Of a stretch of 64,000 bases of DNA, positions 1-8,665 are shown piece by piece. Numbering within the stretch: the first letter of the stretch is position 1; each line of letters opens with the position of its first letter. The position numbers and the translations under genes were made by a program. Source of the DNA: Azoarcus sp. DD4 (GTDB taxonomy: Bacteria > Pseudomonadota > Gammaproteobacteria > Burkholderiales > Rhodocyclaceae); the NCBI RefSeq assembly GCF_006496635.1, contig NZ_CP022958.1, positions 2,108,001 to 2,172,000 on the forward strand, in the 5' to 3' direction. The notes under the pieces were generated by a model. That model was not told the origin of the DNA. It searched no databases and saw only the letters and a program-made list of their open reading frames with translations.

Positions 1-1017
1 GTAAGGTAGGTCGAGCAGACGAACCAGCGGGCCAGCGGGGCCGCCGAGGTGGATTTCTCCGGCGTCGACACTGCTGCTCTGGAGTACGGCCAGCGCCTCG
101 AAACCGCCATCGGCCGCGGGTGCTACGTTCACGAGCTTGCCGGCCGACTGGTCGCCGAACTCGGGCGCGTAGAGGTCGTCGCCCGGGCTCGGTGTCGCAT
201 CGGCGGCGAGTGCAATACGGTACATCCGCTTCTTCAGCTTGCCGAGGTATTGCGTGCGGGCGACGATCTCCTGGCCCGGATAGCAGCCCTTCTTGAAATT
301 GACGCCGCCGATGAGGTCGTAGTTCAGCATCTGGGCAACGAATTCTTCCTGCGTCGGCGCGGTGATCAGCGGCACGCCGGCGCGGATCATGGCCAGTTGC
401 CAGGCGGAGGTGCCGGCCTTGGCAGCCCCGGAGGCCTGCAGCGCGGCGAACACGCGCGGGGCTTCGGCTGCCTCGACGGCCAGTACGAAGGCCTGTTCGC
501 CGATGCGGACGCTGCGCACGGCGCTATCGGCAGCCTGGGCCATGGTGGCCGCCGGCAGCGGCAGGCCGGCGCGTTGCAGCGTGCCGGCAGCGTCGGCGCC
601 CGCGATGCCGAGCAGCACGCAGCTTTCGCTTGTATCGGCAAGCTTGACCTTGCTGCGCAGCACATACATCGACAGTTTCTTCAGCATGGCCGGCAGAATG
701 TCCGCCGACATCACCAGCGCGTGGCCCTCGGCTTCCGGCCACAGCAGCATGCTGGCCAGCATCCGGCCCTTGGGGCTGTTGAAGCTGGTCCACTGCGCCG
801 CGTCGGCGCCGAGCTTGGCGACGTCATTGGAGAAAAGGTTGTGCAGGAATGGTGTCGATTCGGGGCCGACGCTGCGGATCAGGCCGAGGTGCAGCAGCGG
901 CACGACGACGGTGCCCTGTTCTGCCGCGGCGGCTTCGGTTCGGGCGTCCGCAAAACTCACGGACAGTGCGTCGAGCTTGGCGCCTTCCAGCGCGAGGTGA
1001 TCAGTCCAGGCAGTCAT
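1..1017 (-). CDS. ygfZ: YgfZ/CAF17 folate-binding Fe-S maintenance protein (3' end outside window)
   Basis: Tetrahydrofolate-binding protein of the YgfZ/GcvT-like family, which supports Fe-S enzymes such as MiaB in the cytoplasm. Reading on the minus strand from the ATG at 1017 gives 339 open codons down to base 1, so the C-terminus lies beyond the window. The family signature K-G-C-Y-x-G-Q-E is visible as KKGCYPGQEIVART near residue 242, in the position expected for YgfZ. The N-terminal half has the usual GcvT-like fold pattern (HNLFSND, PKGRM). It is divergent from mltG, with a 244-bp gap; this ygfZ-mltG arrangement is common in betaproteobacteria. Other frames across it are shadows. Confidence 0.93.
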   Translation of the reverse strand, partial: MTAWTDHLALEGAKLDALSVSFADARTEAAAAEQGTVVVPLLHLGLIRSVGPESTPFLHNLFSNDVAKLGADAAQWTSFNSPKGRMLASMLLWPEAEGHALVMSADILPAMLKKLSMYVLRSKVKLADTSESCVLLGIAGADAAGTLQRAGLPLPAATMAQAADSAVRSVRIGEQAFVLAVEAAEAPRVFAALQASGAAKAGTSAWQLAMIRAGVPLITAPTQEEFVAQMLNYDLIGGVNFKKGCYPGQEIVARTQYLGKLKKRMYRIALAADATPSPGDDLYAPEFGDQSAGKLVNVAPAADGGFEALAVLQSSSVDAGEIHLGGPAGPLVRLLDLPY

Positions 1018-1261
1018 GTCGTCTTCGGCACAATGATGGAGTTGGTGGAGGATGCGACGATGCGGCGGGCGCGTGCCCGCACAGGCTTGCTGGCGCGGCG
1101 GCGCTGTAATCAATGCAGTATTATAGGGCCCCGCAACCGGCCGGGTACGGCTCGGCGCCGCGTCGTCGAGATGTTCAAGCATGAAGCATGCCCCGTAAGC
1201 CGCAACAATGCCGGCCCGTCGGCGTGGGCGACCCGATGCCTTGCACCACTTCCTTCTAAGC

Positions 1262-2266
1262 ATGAAACGTCTGTTTCTTCGTCTTTCTGCCGTTGTTGGC
1301 GTCCTGGCTGTCGTCCTTGCGGCTGGCGGCTGGTGGTACGCGTGGCAGCCGCTCAAGCTTGCAACGCCGGTAATCGACTTCACCGTCCAGCGCGGCTACA
1401 CGATGCGGCAGGCCGCTGCGACGATAGTCCGCGCCGGCGTGCAGGTCCAGCCCGACCTGCTTTACTGGATTGCCCGCCTCAGTGGCAAGGCGGCGCTGAT
1501 CAAGGCCGGCAGCTACGAGGTGCACAACGGAATCACGCCCTGGGGGCTGATCCTGAAGCTGTCCGCCGGCGACGTCTCCCAGGGCGAGGTGCTGTTCGTC
1601 GAAGGCTGGAATTTCCGTCAGGTGCGTGAGGCACTGGAGTCGCACCCCTATCTGCTGCGCGACACCGTCGGTTTGTCCGAGCAGGAGATCATGAGCCGCA
1701 TCGGCGCTAGCGAAAGCCACCCCGAGGGCTTGTTCTTTCCAGATACCTATCTGTTCGACAAGCAGTCGAGCGCGCTTGCGGTATTGCGACGGGCTTACGG
1801 CGCGATGAAGGACAGGCTGGCCTTCGCCTGGGAAGCGCGCGATCCGAGCCTGCCGTTGGCGTCGCCCTACGAGTTGCTGATCCTCGCTTCCATCGTCGAG
1901 AAGGAGACGGGGCGTGCCGAGGATCGCGACCTGGTCGCTTCGGTGTTCACCAATCGCCTGCGGATCGGCATGCGGCTGCAGACGGATCCCACGGTGATCT
2001 ACGGCCTGGGCGTCGGCTTCGATGGGCGTTTGCGGCGTCGCGACCTCGATACCGATCACCCCTGGAATACCTATACCCGGGTCGGCCTGCCGCCGACACC
2101 GATCGCCATTCCGGGGCGGGAGTCGCTGCAGGCGGCGATCAAGCCTGCCAAGACCGATTACCTCTATTTCGTGTCGCGCGGGGATGGCACCAGTGCCTTC
2201 TCGCGCACGCTGGAAGATCACAACCGCGCGGTCGACCGTTACCAGCGCAATGGAAAGGGAAGTTGA
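1262..2266 (+). CDS. mltG: Endolytic murein transglycosylase MltG (YceG family)
   Basis: Inner-membrane lytic transglycosylase that cuts nascent glycan strands and so sets peptidoglycan strand length. The ATG at 1262 gives 334 residues starting MKRLFLRLSAVVGVL, a short basic N-terminus followed by one membrane anchor (about residues 7-25); longer in-frame starts add a non-hydrophobic tail and are not favoured. The YceG domain follows, with the catalytic Glu in ILASIVEKETGRAEDR (about residue 208) and the conserved RLQTDPTVIYGLG and ARDLDTDHPWNTYTR-like region (here RRDLDTDHPWNTYTR). It heads a tight operon with tmk, holB, pilZ and tatD and overlaps or abuts tmk. Confidence 0.95.
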   Translation: MKRLFLRLSAVVGVLAVVLAAGGWWYAWQPLKLATPVIDFTVQRGYTMRQAAATIVRAGVQVQPDLLYWIARLSGKAALIKAGSYEVHNGITPWGLILKLSAGDVSQGEVLFVEGWNFRQVREALESHPYLLRDTVGLSEQEIMSRIGASESHPEGLFFPDTYLFDKQSSALAVLRRAYGAMKDRLAFAWEARDPSLPLASPYELLILASIVEKETGRAEDRDLVASVFTNRLRIGMRLQTDPTVIYGLGVGFDGRLRRRDLDTDHPWNTYTRVGLPPTPIAIPGRESLQAAIKPAKTDYLYFVSRGDGTSAFSRTLEDHNRAVDRYQRNGKGS

Positions 2267-2271
2267 GCCAG

Positions 2272-2895
2272 ATGCCCGAACGTGGTCGTTTCATAACTTT
2301 CGAGGGCATAGACGGCGCCGGCAAGAGCAGTCAGATCGCCGCCGTGGTCGCCTTGCTGCAGGCACGCGGCTGTGCCGTCGAGCAGTCGCGCGAGCCGGGC
2401 GGTACGCAGCTGGGTGAGCGTCTGCGCGAGCTCCTGCTGCACGAGCCGATGCATCTCGAGACCGAGGCGATGCTGATGTTCGCCGCGCGCCGGGAACATC
2501 TGGCCGCCCGCATCCTGCCGGCGCTCGACGCCGGCCGGTGGGTGGTGTGCGACCGTTTCTCCGATGCGACCTACGCCTATCAGGTCGGCGGGCGCGGCCT
2601 CGATCGCGCCAAGTTCGAAGCGCTCGAAGCCTGGGTGCATCCCGGCTTCCAGCCGGATCTCACCCTGGTGTTCGACCTGCCGCCGGCGGTGGCCGCCGCA
2701 CGTGTGGTGGCGAGCGGCGCAGCGCCCGACCGCTTCGAGCGCGAGCAGCTCGACTTCTTCGAGCGGGTGCGGGCTGCCTATCTCGAACGTGCCGAGCAGG
2801 CGCCGCGACGTGTCCGGGTGATCGACGCCGACCGCCCGCCCGAAACCGTACGCGCCGAGATCGAAGGCCTCGTGCTGGAGCGCTGGTTCGCATGA
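2272..2895 (+). CDS. tmk: Thymidylate kinase
   Basis: Phosphorylates dTMP to dTDP with ATP in pyrimidine deoxynucleotide synthesis. The P-loop is FEGIDGAGKSSQ near the N-terminus, followed by the DR(F/Y) motif VCDRFSDATYAYQ and the Arg-rich lid region. About 207 residues, normal for Tmk. The ATG at 2272 lies 10-12 bases after a GGAAAGGGAAG stretch; a TTG at 2263, overlapping the mltG stop, would add three residues and cannot be excluded. The tmk stop overlaps the holB start as ATGA, indicating translational coupling. tmk-holB pairing is conserved across proteobacteria. Confidence 0.95.
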   Translation: MPERGRFITFEGIDGAGKSSQIAAVVALLQARGCAVEQSREPGGTQLGERLRELLLHEPMHLETEAMLMFAARREHLAARILPALDAGRWVVCDRFSDATYAYQVGGRGLDRAKFEALEAWVHPGFQPDLTLVFDLPPAVAAARVVASGAAPDRFEREQLDFFERVRAAYLERAEQAPRRVRVIDADRPPETVRAEIEGLVLERWFA

Positions 2896-3959
2896 TCCAT
2901 CCGTGGATGCAGGCGGAGTGGGCGCGGCTGGTCGCGCTCGGCGGGCGTCTGCCGCATGCCTTGCTTTTCATCGGTCCGGGCGGTCTGGGCAAGCGCGACC
3001 TGGCCGAGGCGCTGGCCGCACGTCTGCTGTGCGACGCGCCGCGTGCCGACGGCAACGCCTGTGGTCAGTGCGAGCCATGCCAGTGGCGCGTCTCCGGCAA
3101 CCACCCGGATTTCTATCGCGTGATTCCCGCTGCCGATGCGGAGAAAGCGGAGAGCGCGGAGAAGTCAGAGGGCGCGGGCGAGGGTGGCGAGGGCGGCAGC
3201 ACCAAGGCCAAGTCGGCACAGATCGTGATCGAGCAGATCCGCGACCTGCAGTCCGCGCTGGCCGTGACCGGGCACCACAGTGCGCGGCGCGTGGCGATCA
3301 TCGATCCGGCCGAGGCGATGAACGTGTTCACCGCCAATGCGCTGTTGAAACTGCTGGAAGAGCCGCCGGAAGGTTGCACCTTCCTGCTGGTATCGTCGGC
3401 GCCGCGCCGGCTGCTGCCCACCATCCGCAGCCGCTGCCAGCAATGGGCGTTTTCCCGGCCGGATGCGGTGCAGCTGGCGCAGTGGCAGGCGCAGGCCGGC
3501 GGCACGGCTGGCGATCTGCTCGCGCTGGTGGGGGGCATGCCGCTCGCGGCCGAGCGGCTCGAGGAAGCCGGCGGTGCGGCCTTGTTCGAGCGTTTCGTGC
3601 GCGATCTCGCCCAGTTGCCCGGTGGCGACCCGCTGCGCCTGGCAGGGCAGTGGGAGACCTGGCTCAAATCCAAGGAGGCGATCGCCGTCGGTTTCGGCAT
3701 CGTCCAGCTGATCGACTGGATGCAACGTTGGGTTGCCGACCTGGCTTCCCTGCGGCTTGGGGGGCGGGTGCGCTTCTTCCCGGCGCAGGAGGACGCCATG
3801 GCTGCGCTAAGCAGGCGCGTCAGCGTGGCCGCGATGACGAACTGCTACAATGAATTTGCCCAGATCCGCCGCGTTTCCCAGCACCCACTGAACATGCGCC
3901 TCGTCCTGGAGGACATGCTGCTGCGTTATGCGCGCGCACTCACCGGAGCCAAAGGATGA
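2892..3959 (+). CDS. holB: DNA polymerase III subunit delta'
   Basis: Clamp-loader delta' subunit, which helps load the beta clamp during replication. Starts at the ATG overlapping the tmk stop (2892) and gives 355 residues. Visible are the P-loop-like FIGPGGLGKRDLAEALA, the zinc module with Cys residues in CDAPRADGNACGQCEPC, NALLKLLEEPPEGC and the SRCQQW sensor region. An acidic low-complexity insert rich in Glu, Ser, Gly and Ala (about residues 86-110) separates the zinc module from the IEQIRDL helix and is not part of the usual fold. Its stop overlaps the pilZ start (ATGA at 3956). Confidence 0.93.
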   Translation: MIHPWMQAEWARLVALGGRLPHALLFIGPGGLGKRDLAEALAARLLCDAPRADGNACGQCEPCQWRVSGNHPDFYRVIPAADAEKAESAEKSEGAGEGGEGGSTKAKSAQIVIEQIRDLQSALAVTGHHSARRVAIIDPAEAMNVFTANALLKLLEEPPEGCTFLLVSSAPRRLLPTIRSRCQQWAFSRPDAVQLAQWQAQAGGTAGDLLALVGGMPLAAERLEEAGGAALFERFVRDLAQLPGGDPLRLAGQWETWLKSKEAIAVGFGIVQLIDWMQRWVADLASLRLGGRVRFFPAQEDAMAALSRRVSVAAMTNCYNEFAQIRRVSQHPLNMRLVLEDMLLRYARALTGAKG

Positions 3960-4321
3960 GCGAAGCTGCAAGGCCGCAGGTGGCACGCCCCAGCGTGCTG
4001 TCGCTGAACATCAATTCGAAGTCGGCGCTATATGCCGCTTACATGCCTTTTCTCACCCACGGCGGCATCTTCGTGCCGACGCCCAAGAGCTACAACCTGG
4101 GTGACGAGGTCTTCATGCTGCTCCAGCTGATGGACGATCCGACCAAACACCCGGTGGCCGGCTCGGTGATCTGGGTAACGCCGCAGGGCGCCCAGGGCGG
4201 CAAGACGCAAGGCATAGGCGTGCATTTTTCCGAGGACGAGTCGGGCAAGGCGCTGCGCCACCGCATCGAACAGGTCCTTGCCGGCCATCTCGGTTCCAAC
4301 CGTCCCACCCACACGCTCTGA
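3956..4321 (+). CDS. pilZ: PilZ-domain protein, type IV pilus assembly type
   Basis: Short (121 aa) single-domain PilZ protein of the type IV pilus assembly kind, encoded right after holB as in Pseudomonas and many betaproteobacteria. The sequence keeps the beta-barrel features (THGGIFVPT, GDEVFMLLQLMD, GSVIWVTP, GIGVHF). The Arg-rich c-di-GMP-binding motif (RxxxR) near the N-terminus is absent, as in Pseudomonas PilZ itself, which acts by protein contacts. It is translationally coupled to holB by an ATGA overlap and followed 19 bp later by tatD. Confidence 0.92.
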   Translation: MSEAARPQVARPSVLSLNINSKSALYAAYMPFLTHGGIFVPTPKSYNLGDEVFMLLQLMDDPTKHPVAGSVIWVTPQGAQGGKTQGIGVHFSEDESGKALRHRIEQVLAGHLGSNRPTHTL

Positions 4322-4340
4322 ATACACGCTGCGCTGCCCG

Positions 4341-5111
4341 ATGTTCGTCGATTCCCATTGCCATCTCGATTTTCCCGACCTGATCGCGCGCGAGGCAGAA
4401 GTACTCGACGCCATGGCGGCCAACCGGGTGCATCACGCCCTCTGCGTCAGCGTCAAACTGGAAGATTTCCCGCGGGTGCTGGCACTGGCCGAGCGCCACC
4501 CGGGGCTGTGGGCCTCAGTCGGCGTACATCCCGACAACGCCGACTGCGAGGAACCCGACGTCGAACGGCTGACCACCCTCGCGAATCACCCCAAGGTGGT
4601 GGCGATAGGCGAGACCGGGCTCGATTACTACTGGCACAAGGACGAACCGGAGTGGCAGCGCGCGCGCTTCCGGACCCACATCCGCGCCGCACGCGCCAGT
4701 GGCAAGCCGCTGATCGTCCATACCCGCAATGCCGCGGCCGATACCTTGCGGCTGATGCGTGAAGAGTCGGCGGGGGAGGCCGGCGGCGTGATGCACTGCT
4801 TCACCGAGAGCCGCGAGGTGGCCGAGGCCGCGCTGGAACTCGGTTTCCACATTTCGTTCTCGGGCATCGTCACCTTCCGCAACGCCGCGGCGCTCAAGGA
4901 AGTTGCGACGATGGTGCCACTCGACCGCCTGCTGATCGAGACCGATTCGCCCTATCTCGCACCCGTGCCGCATCGCGGTCGCACCAACGAGCCGGCCTGG
5001 GTGGTGCATGTCGCCGAAGAGATCGCCCGCCTGCGCGGCGAGACGCTCGAACGCATCGCCGAGGCGACCACCGACAACTTCTTCCGGCTGTTCCGCCATG
5101 CCCATGCCTGA
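4341..5111 (+). CDS. TatD-family metal-dependent deoxyribonuclease
   Basis: TatD/YcfH-type metallo-hydrolase, expected to be a cytoplasmic 3'-5' DNA exonuclease; the member next to holB-pilZ is usually called YcfH. The ATG at 4341 gives 256 residues starting directly with the metal motif DSHCHLDF. Further ligands are visible: AIGETGLDYYW (Glu), PLIVHTRNA (His), GVMHCFTES (His) and LLIETDSPYLAP (Asp). Length and motif order are standard. The 3' end overlaps the next gene by 14 bases. The substrate cannot be read from sequence. Confidence 0.93.
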   Translation: MFVDSHCHLDFPDLIAREAEVLDAMAANRVHHALCVSVKLEDFPRVLALAERHPGLWASVGVHPDNADCEEPDVERLTTLANHPKVVAIGETGLDYYWHKDEPEWQRARFRTHIRAARASGKPLIVHTRNAAADTLRLMREESAGEAGGVMHCFTESREVAEAALELGFHISFSGIVTFRNAAALKEVATMVPLDRLLIETDSPYLAPVPHRGRTNEPAWVVHVAEEIARLRGETLERIAEATTDNFFRLFRHAHA

Positions 5112-5793
5112 TTTTCCGCGTCGCGTACTGCTCGCCGGCCTCGTCGGCTTGAACCTCCTGCTTGCCAACGGCCCGGTGCTCGCCGGGAGTTACGAGGATG
5201 CGCTGAGCTCTGCACGGCTGGGCGATACCCGCCAACTGGTCGACCTGCTCGATCGCGGCATCGACGTCAATACGGTCGACGAGCAGGGCAATACGCTGCT
5301 CATCCTGGCCGCGCGCGAAGGCAACGCCGACACCGTCGAAGGCCTGCTCAAGTACCGGCCCTCGCTCGGCCAGCGCAATCTGGCGGGGGACAGTGCGCTG
5401 ATGCTGGCCGTCCTGCGCGGGCACGACAAGGTGGCGGCGCAGTTGCTGGCAGCGGGGGCACCGGTGAACCAGGAGGGCTGGGCACCCTTGCACTACGCTG
5501 CGTTCGAGGGGCACCTGGACCTGGTCGAACGCCTGCTCGCGGCCGGTGCGTCAATCGATGCGCTGGCGCCGAATAAATCCACCGCACTGATGCTGGCAGC
5601 GCGCAATGGCCACATCGATGCCGTCCGTGCCCTGATCAGGGCCGGTGCCGACCTCGACCTGCGCAACGATGCCGGGCAGACGGCGGATTCCTGGGCGATG
5701 GCGAACAACAACACCGACATTGCCAGCCTGATCCGGCAGGAACGGGTGCGCCGTGGCGGCGAACTGCCCACCCTGCGCATCGAGATCCAGTAA
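5098..5793 (+). CDS. Exported ankyrin-repeat protein
   Basis: 231-residue protein with an N-terminal Sec-type signal (hydrophobic run VLLAGLVGLNLLLANGP ending near ALAG-like VLAGS at about residue 30) followed by five to six ankyrin repeats, seen as GNTLLILAAREGN, GDSALMLAVLRGH, GWAPLHYAAFEGH and STALMLAARNGH. Ankyrin arrays bind proteins; no enzyme domain is present, so a periplasmic binding role is inferred. It starts inside the last codons of the TatD gene (ATG 5098, or the in-frame ATG at 5104) and is the last gene of the mltG operon. It converges with the DUF429 gene 14 bp away. Confidence 0.88.
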   Translation: MPMPDFPRRVLLAGLVGLNLLLANGPVLAGSYEDALSSARLGDTRQLVDLLDRGIDVNTVDEQGNTLLILAAREGNADTVEGLLKYRPSLGQRNLAGDSALMLAVLRGHDKVAAQLLAAGAPVNQEGWAPLHYAAFEGHLDLVERLLAAGASIDALAPNKSTALMLAARNGHIDAVRALIRAGADLDLRNDAGQTADSWAMANNNTDIASLIRQERVRRGGELPTLRIEIQ

Positions 5794-5807
5794 GCGGCGG
5801 GCTGTCC

Positions 5808-6644
5808 TCAACCGGTGGCGATGATCCAGCCTTCGACCGGATCGAAGCTGTCGGGCAGGCCGTACCGGGGTGCTCCGGCGCGCAAGGCCCAGGCAGCCTG
5901 GATCAGGGCCAGCACGGCGTCCAGCAGATCGCCGCTGCCGTCGTCCACGAGCTGGCCGCGCAGCGTCTCATCCGCTTCGAGGATCAGGTCCAGGGGATGA
6001 TCACCACTGCATAGCGCAGCCAGGATGGTGCCGCGGGCGGCCAGACGTTCCGGCGTCTGTTTGCGCCGTTCGTCGCTCTTGTACGAGGCGTTCGTGATCG
6101 TCCGCGCCAGCGCGCCCGGATAGGCTTCGATCGCAATCCGATCTGCCGCCCCAGCGTGCATGCCGGGAAGGGTGAGGCCTGCGTCGAGCAGGCGCGGCGC
6201 GCCTTCGAGGAACATCAAACCCACCGGCGGATTGACCAGCTTCAGCGGGCTGTGGGATTTCGCCGCGTGGTCGCTGGCACGATGGGCATAGCGCCGCCCT
6301 GGCGGGCGGCTTTCGCGGTAGGCGTCGAGCGCCCGCCGGAAGTCCGCGCGACCGAGTTGGCGGCAATGGCGCACCAAGGCCGGCCAGTCCTGCGGCCACC
6401 CCAGATCGGCGACCGCTTCGCGGGGCAGGCCGAAGGGGAAGTCGAAGGCGCCGAGCCAGGGGCCGCTCTCGCCGAGAAAGGCTTCGAAAGCCGGCCAGTC
6501 CGGACAGCTGCGCAGCGCCTCCAGCCGTACTCCGCCCGGTGTCGGTGTGCCGCGAGCGATGGTGATCGTCTTGGCGGCGCGTGGGGCGGAGGTGAAATCG
6601 ACGCCGTAGAGGCGCCAGCCTCGCGGCACAGCCTGCATCGTCAT
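5808..6644 (-). CDS. DUF429 family protein, predicted RNase H-fold nuclease
   Basis: 278-residue member of the DUF429 family, which is predicted from structure-based comparisons to have an RNase H-like fold; no reaction is proven. The N-terminal Asp in LYGVDFTSAPRAAKT and the hydrophobic strand LGAFDFPFGLPREA fit the family pattern, as does the C-terminal DDGSGDLLDAVLALIQAAWA with two acidic residues. Start taken at the ATG at 6644; ATG 6638 is an alternative. It lies 11 bp downstream of the HDAC-like gene on the same strand, so the two are probably cotranscribed. Confidence 0.82.
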   Translation of the reverse strand: MTMQAVPRGWRLYGVDFTSAPRAAKTITIARGTPTPGGVRLEALRSCPDWPAFEAFLGESGPWLGAFDFPFGLPREAVADLGWPQDWPALVRHCRQLGRADFRRALDAYRESRPPGRRYAHRASDHAAKSHSPLKLVNPPVGLMFLEGAPRLLDAGLTLPGMHAGAADRIAIEAYPGALARTITNASYKSDERRKQTPERLAARGTILAALCSGDHPLDLILEADETLRGQLVDDGSGDLLDAVLALIQAAWALRAGAPRYGLPDSFDPVEGWIIATG

Positions 6645-6655
6645 CGCATGTCGCC

Positions 6656-7573
6656 TCAGGTGCTTTGGTCAAGCCTGTGGAACAGGCTGGCCGCGGTCAG
6701 CACCGTGTTCACATGGATGGTAACGGTGTCGTCGATATGGTGCGCGTAGCCGCCGGCCATCGCGACCGCCACCGGCACGCCACGCTGGTGGCAAGCCCCG
6801 AGTACCCGCCGGTCGCGGGCGGCGAGGCCGTCGGTGGTAAGTGCGAGACGGCCAAGCCGGTCGCCGACATAGGGGTCGGCCCCGGCAAGGTAGATCACCA
6901 GTTGCGGCTGGAAGCCGTCGAACACCTGTTTCAGTGCGCTGTCGAGCGCGGCCAGATAGGCCTCGTCGCCGGTGTCGTCGGCGAGTTCGATGTCGAGGTC
7001 GCTGACGGCCTTGCGGAAGGGGAAATTCTTGGCGCCGTGCAGGCTGCAGGTGAACACCCTGGGTTCGGCGGCGAGGATGGCGGCGGTGCCGTCACCCTGG
7101 TGCACATCGCAGTCGACCACGGCGACCCGTTCGACACGCGCTTCGGTCAGCATGGCGAGGGCTGCGATCGCGGCATCGTTGAAGACGCAGAAGCCAGAGC
7201 CGAACGCGCGGTGGGCATGGTGGGTGCCGCCGGCAAGATTGACGCCACAGCCCTCGGCCAGCGCGCTGCGGCATGCGGCCAGGGTGGCGCCGGCCGAGCG
7301 TCGCGAGCGTTCGACCATGGCGGCCGACCATGGAAAGCCGATACGGCGCACTTCGTCGTGGGCCAGTTCACCGTCGGCGACGCGGCGGATGTAGGCGCTA
7401 TCGTGTGCGCGTGACAGTTCGGCATCCGTCGCGGCGGCCGGTACGCGGAAGTCGTCGTCGGAGAAAGTGCCGCTGGCGGCCAGGCGTTCGCGCAGGCGGG
7501 CGTATTTTTCCATTGGAAAGCGGTGCCCGGCTGGCAGCGGCAGTACGAAGTGGTCCGCGTAGTAGAGCTTCAA
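6656..7573 (-). CDS. Histone deacetylase / acetoin-utilisation family hydrolase
   Basis: 305-residue class II-like deacetylase of the AcuC/HDAC superfamily, a zinc amidohydrolase; bacterial members act on acetylated proteins, polyamines or small molecules. Catalytic elements are all seen: the His pair in LAGGTHHAHRAFGSG, metal ligands in VVDCDVHQGDGTA, a second Asp in YLAGADPYVGDRLG, and the catalytic Tyr in MAGGYAHH. Length is typical. It stands in a minus-strand run with the DUF429 gene downstream and the transglutaminase-like gene upstream (33 bp). Substrate unknown. Confidence 0.9.
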   Translation of the reverse strand: MKLYYADHFVLPLPAGHRFPMEKYARLRERLAASGTFSDDDFRVPAAATDAELSRAHDSAYIRRVADGELAHDEVRRIGFPWSAAMVERSRRSAGATLAACRSALAEGCGVNLAGGTHHAHRAFGSGFCVFNDAAIAALAMLTEARVERVAVVDCDVHQGDGTAAILAAEPRVFTCSLHGAKNFPFRKAVSDLDIELADDTGDEAYLAALDSALKQVFDGFQPQLVIYLAGADPYVGDRLGRLALTTDGLAARDRRVLGACHQRGVPVAVAMAGGYAHHIDDTVTIHVNTVLTAASLFHRLDQST

Positions 7574-7606
7574 GCTTGCCGCTGTGTCAGTGCTGCGCTT
7601 GCCGGA

Positions 7607-8563
7607 TCATTCGATCAGCGGGGCGACGATGGCATCGCGGTCGCCATAGACGGCGGCGAGTTCGCCTTCCGGCACCATGGTGACGGCGATCTTGGGTTCA
7701 TGGTCGCCGCCGCCGAGCAGAACGCCGCGCAGCGGCGAAACATCGGCGAAGTCGCGCCCCCAGCCGATGGTGACGTGCTCCAGTGCCGGCAGCAAGGCAT
7801 TGGTCGGGTCGAAATCGACCCAGCCGTACACCGGGCAATACACCGCGATCCAGGCGTGGGTCGCGTCGGCGCCGATCAGGCGCGGTTTGCCGGCCGGCGG
7901 TCTGGTCAGCAGATAGCCGCTGACGTAGCGTGCGGGCAGCCCGAGCGAGCGCAGACAGGACAGCATGAAGTGGGCAAAGTCCTGGCAGACGCCACGGCGC
8001 TTTTCGAACACCTCGGTCACCGGGGTGGATACGTCGGTGGCCTCGGGGTCGAAGGTAAATTCGTCGAAGATGCGCTGCATCAATCCCTTCACCGCCAGCA
8101 GCATCGGCGTGCCCGGCTCGAAGTCGGCTGCGGCGAAATCGGCGAAGTCGCGCTTGACCCGCACATGGGTCGATTCGAACAGGTAGCCGGTGGCTTCGAG
8201 TTCGGCCGGCGGTACGTTACGGCCGGCCCGATAGGCGAGGCCGTTGCGCACTTCTTCCCAGGGCGGCGAATCGGACAGGGACAGCGCCGGCCGTGGCGTC
8301 AGCCCGACCCAGCTTTCGGCACGGATGAAGAGTTCCTCGTGGTCGCGCTCGAAGTGCAGGGACTGCACCGGATTGCCGAAGCCGTCGCGGAAGTGTTGCT
8401 TGCGCGAGGGTTCGGGATGGATCTCGATACGGTGCGACAGGCAGTGCTGCCAGGGCAGGTCACGCGGCGTCAGGCGCAGCAGTTGACGCGACTCCCCCAC
8501 CGGCTGGTCGTAGGCGTACAGCGTGTCGTGGCGGATGTGATAGCGCACTGCGAAGTCACTCAC
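7607..8563 (-). CDS. Transglutaminase-like cysteine protease-fold protein
   Basis: 318-residue protein with an N-terminal beta domain (YHIRHDTLYAYDQPVGESRQ) and a transglutaminase-like catalytic core: Cys in KRRGVCQDFAHFMLSCLR, His in ATHAWIAVYCPVYGWVDFDP and the following Asp. The GTG at 8563 is chosen because a strong AGGAGGT lies at 8571-8577; the longer ATG-initiated frame ignores it. It belongs to the widespread cluster of transglutaminase, circularly permuted ATP-grasp and alpha-E proteins proposed by comparative genomics to ligate and hydrolyse peptide or amide bonds. The operon upstream continues into that ATP-grasp gene. Confidence 0.9.
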   Translation of the reverse strand: MSDFAVRYHIRHDTLYAYDQPVGESRQLLRLTPRDLPWQHCLSHRIEIHPEPSRKQHFRDGFGNPVQSLHFERDHEELFIRAESWVGLTPRPALSLSDSPPWEEVRNGLAYRAGRNVPPAELEATGYLFESTHVRVKRDFADFAAADFEPGTPMLLAVKGLMQRIFDEFTFDPEATDVSTPVTEVFEKRRGVCQDFAHFMLSCLRSLGLPARYVSGYLLTRPPAGKPRLIGADATHAWIAVYCPVYGWVDFDPTNALLPALEHVTIGWGRDFADVSPLRGVLLGGGDHEPKIAVTMVPEGELAAVYGDRDAIVAPLIE

Positions 8564-8665
8564 TGGAGCTACCTCCTGGCGCAACGCGACGACCCTCCTG
8601 TCGCTGCGCGACATCGTCCCCGGGGGAGGGTGCGCCGCCCCCTTCGGGCGGCCGGGCGGCGGCGC

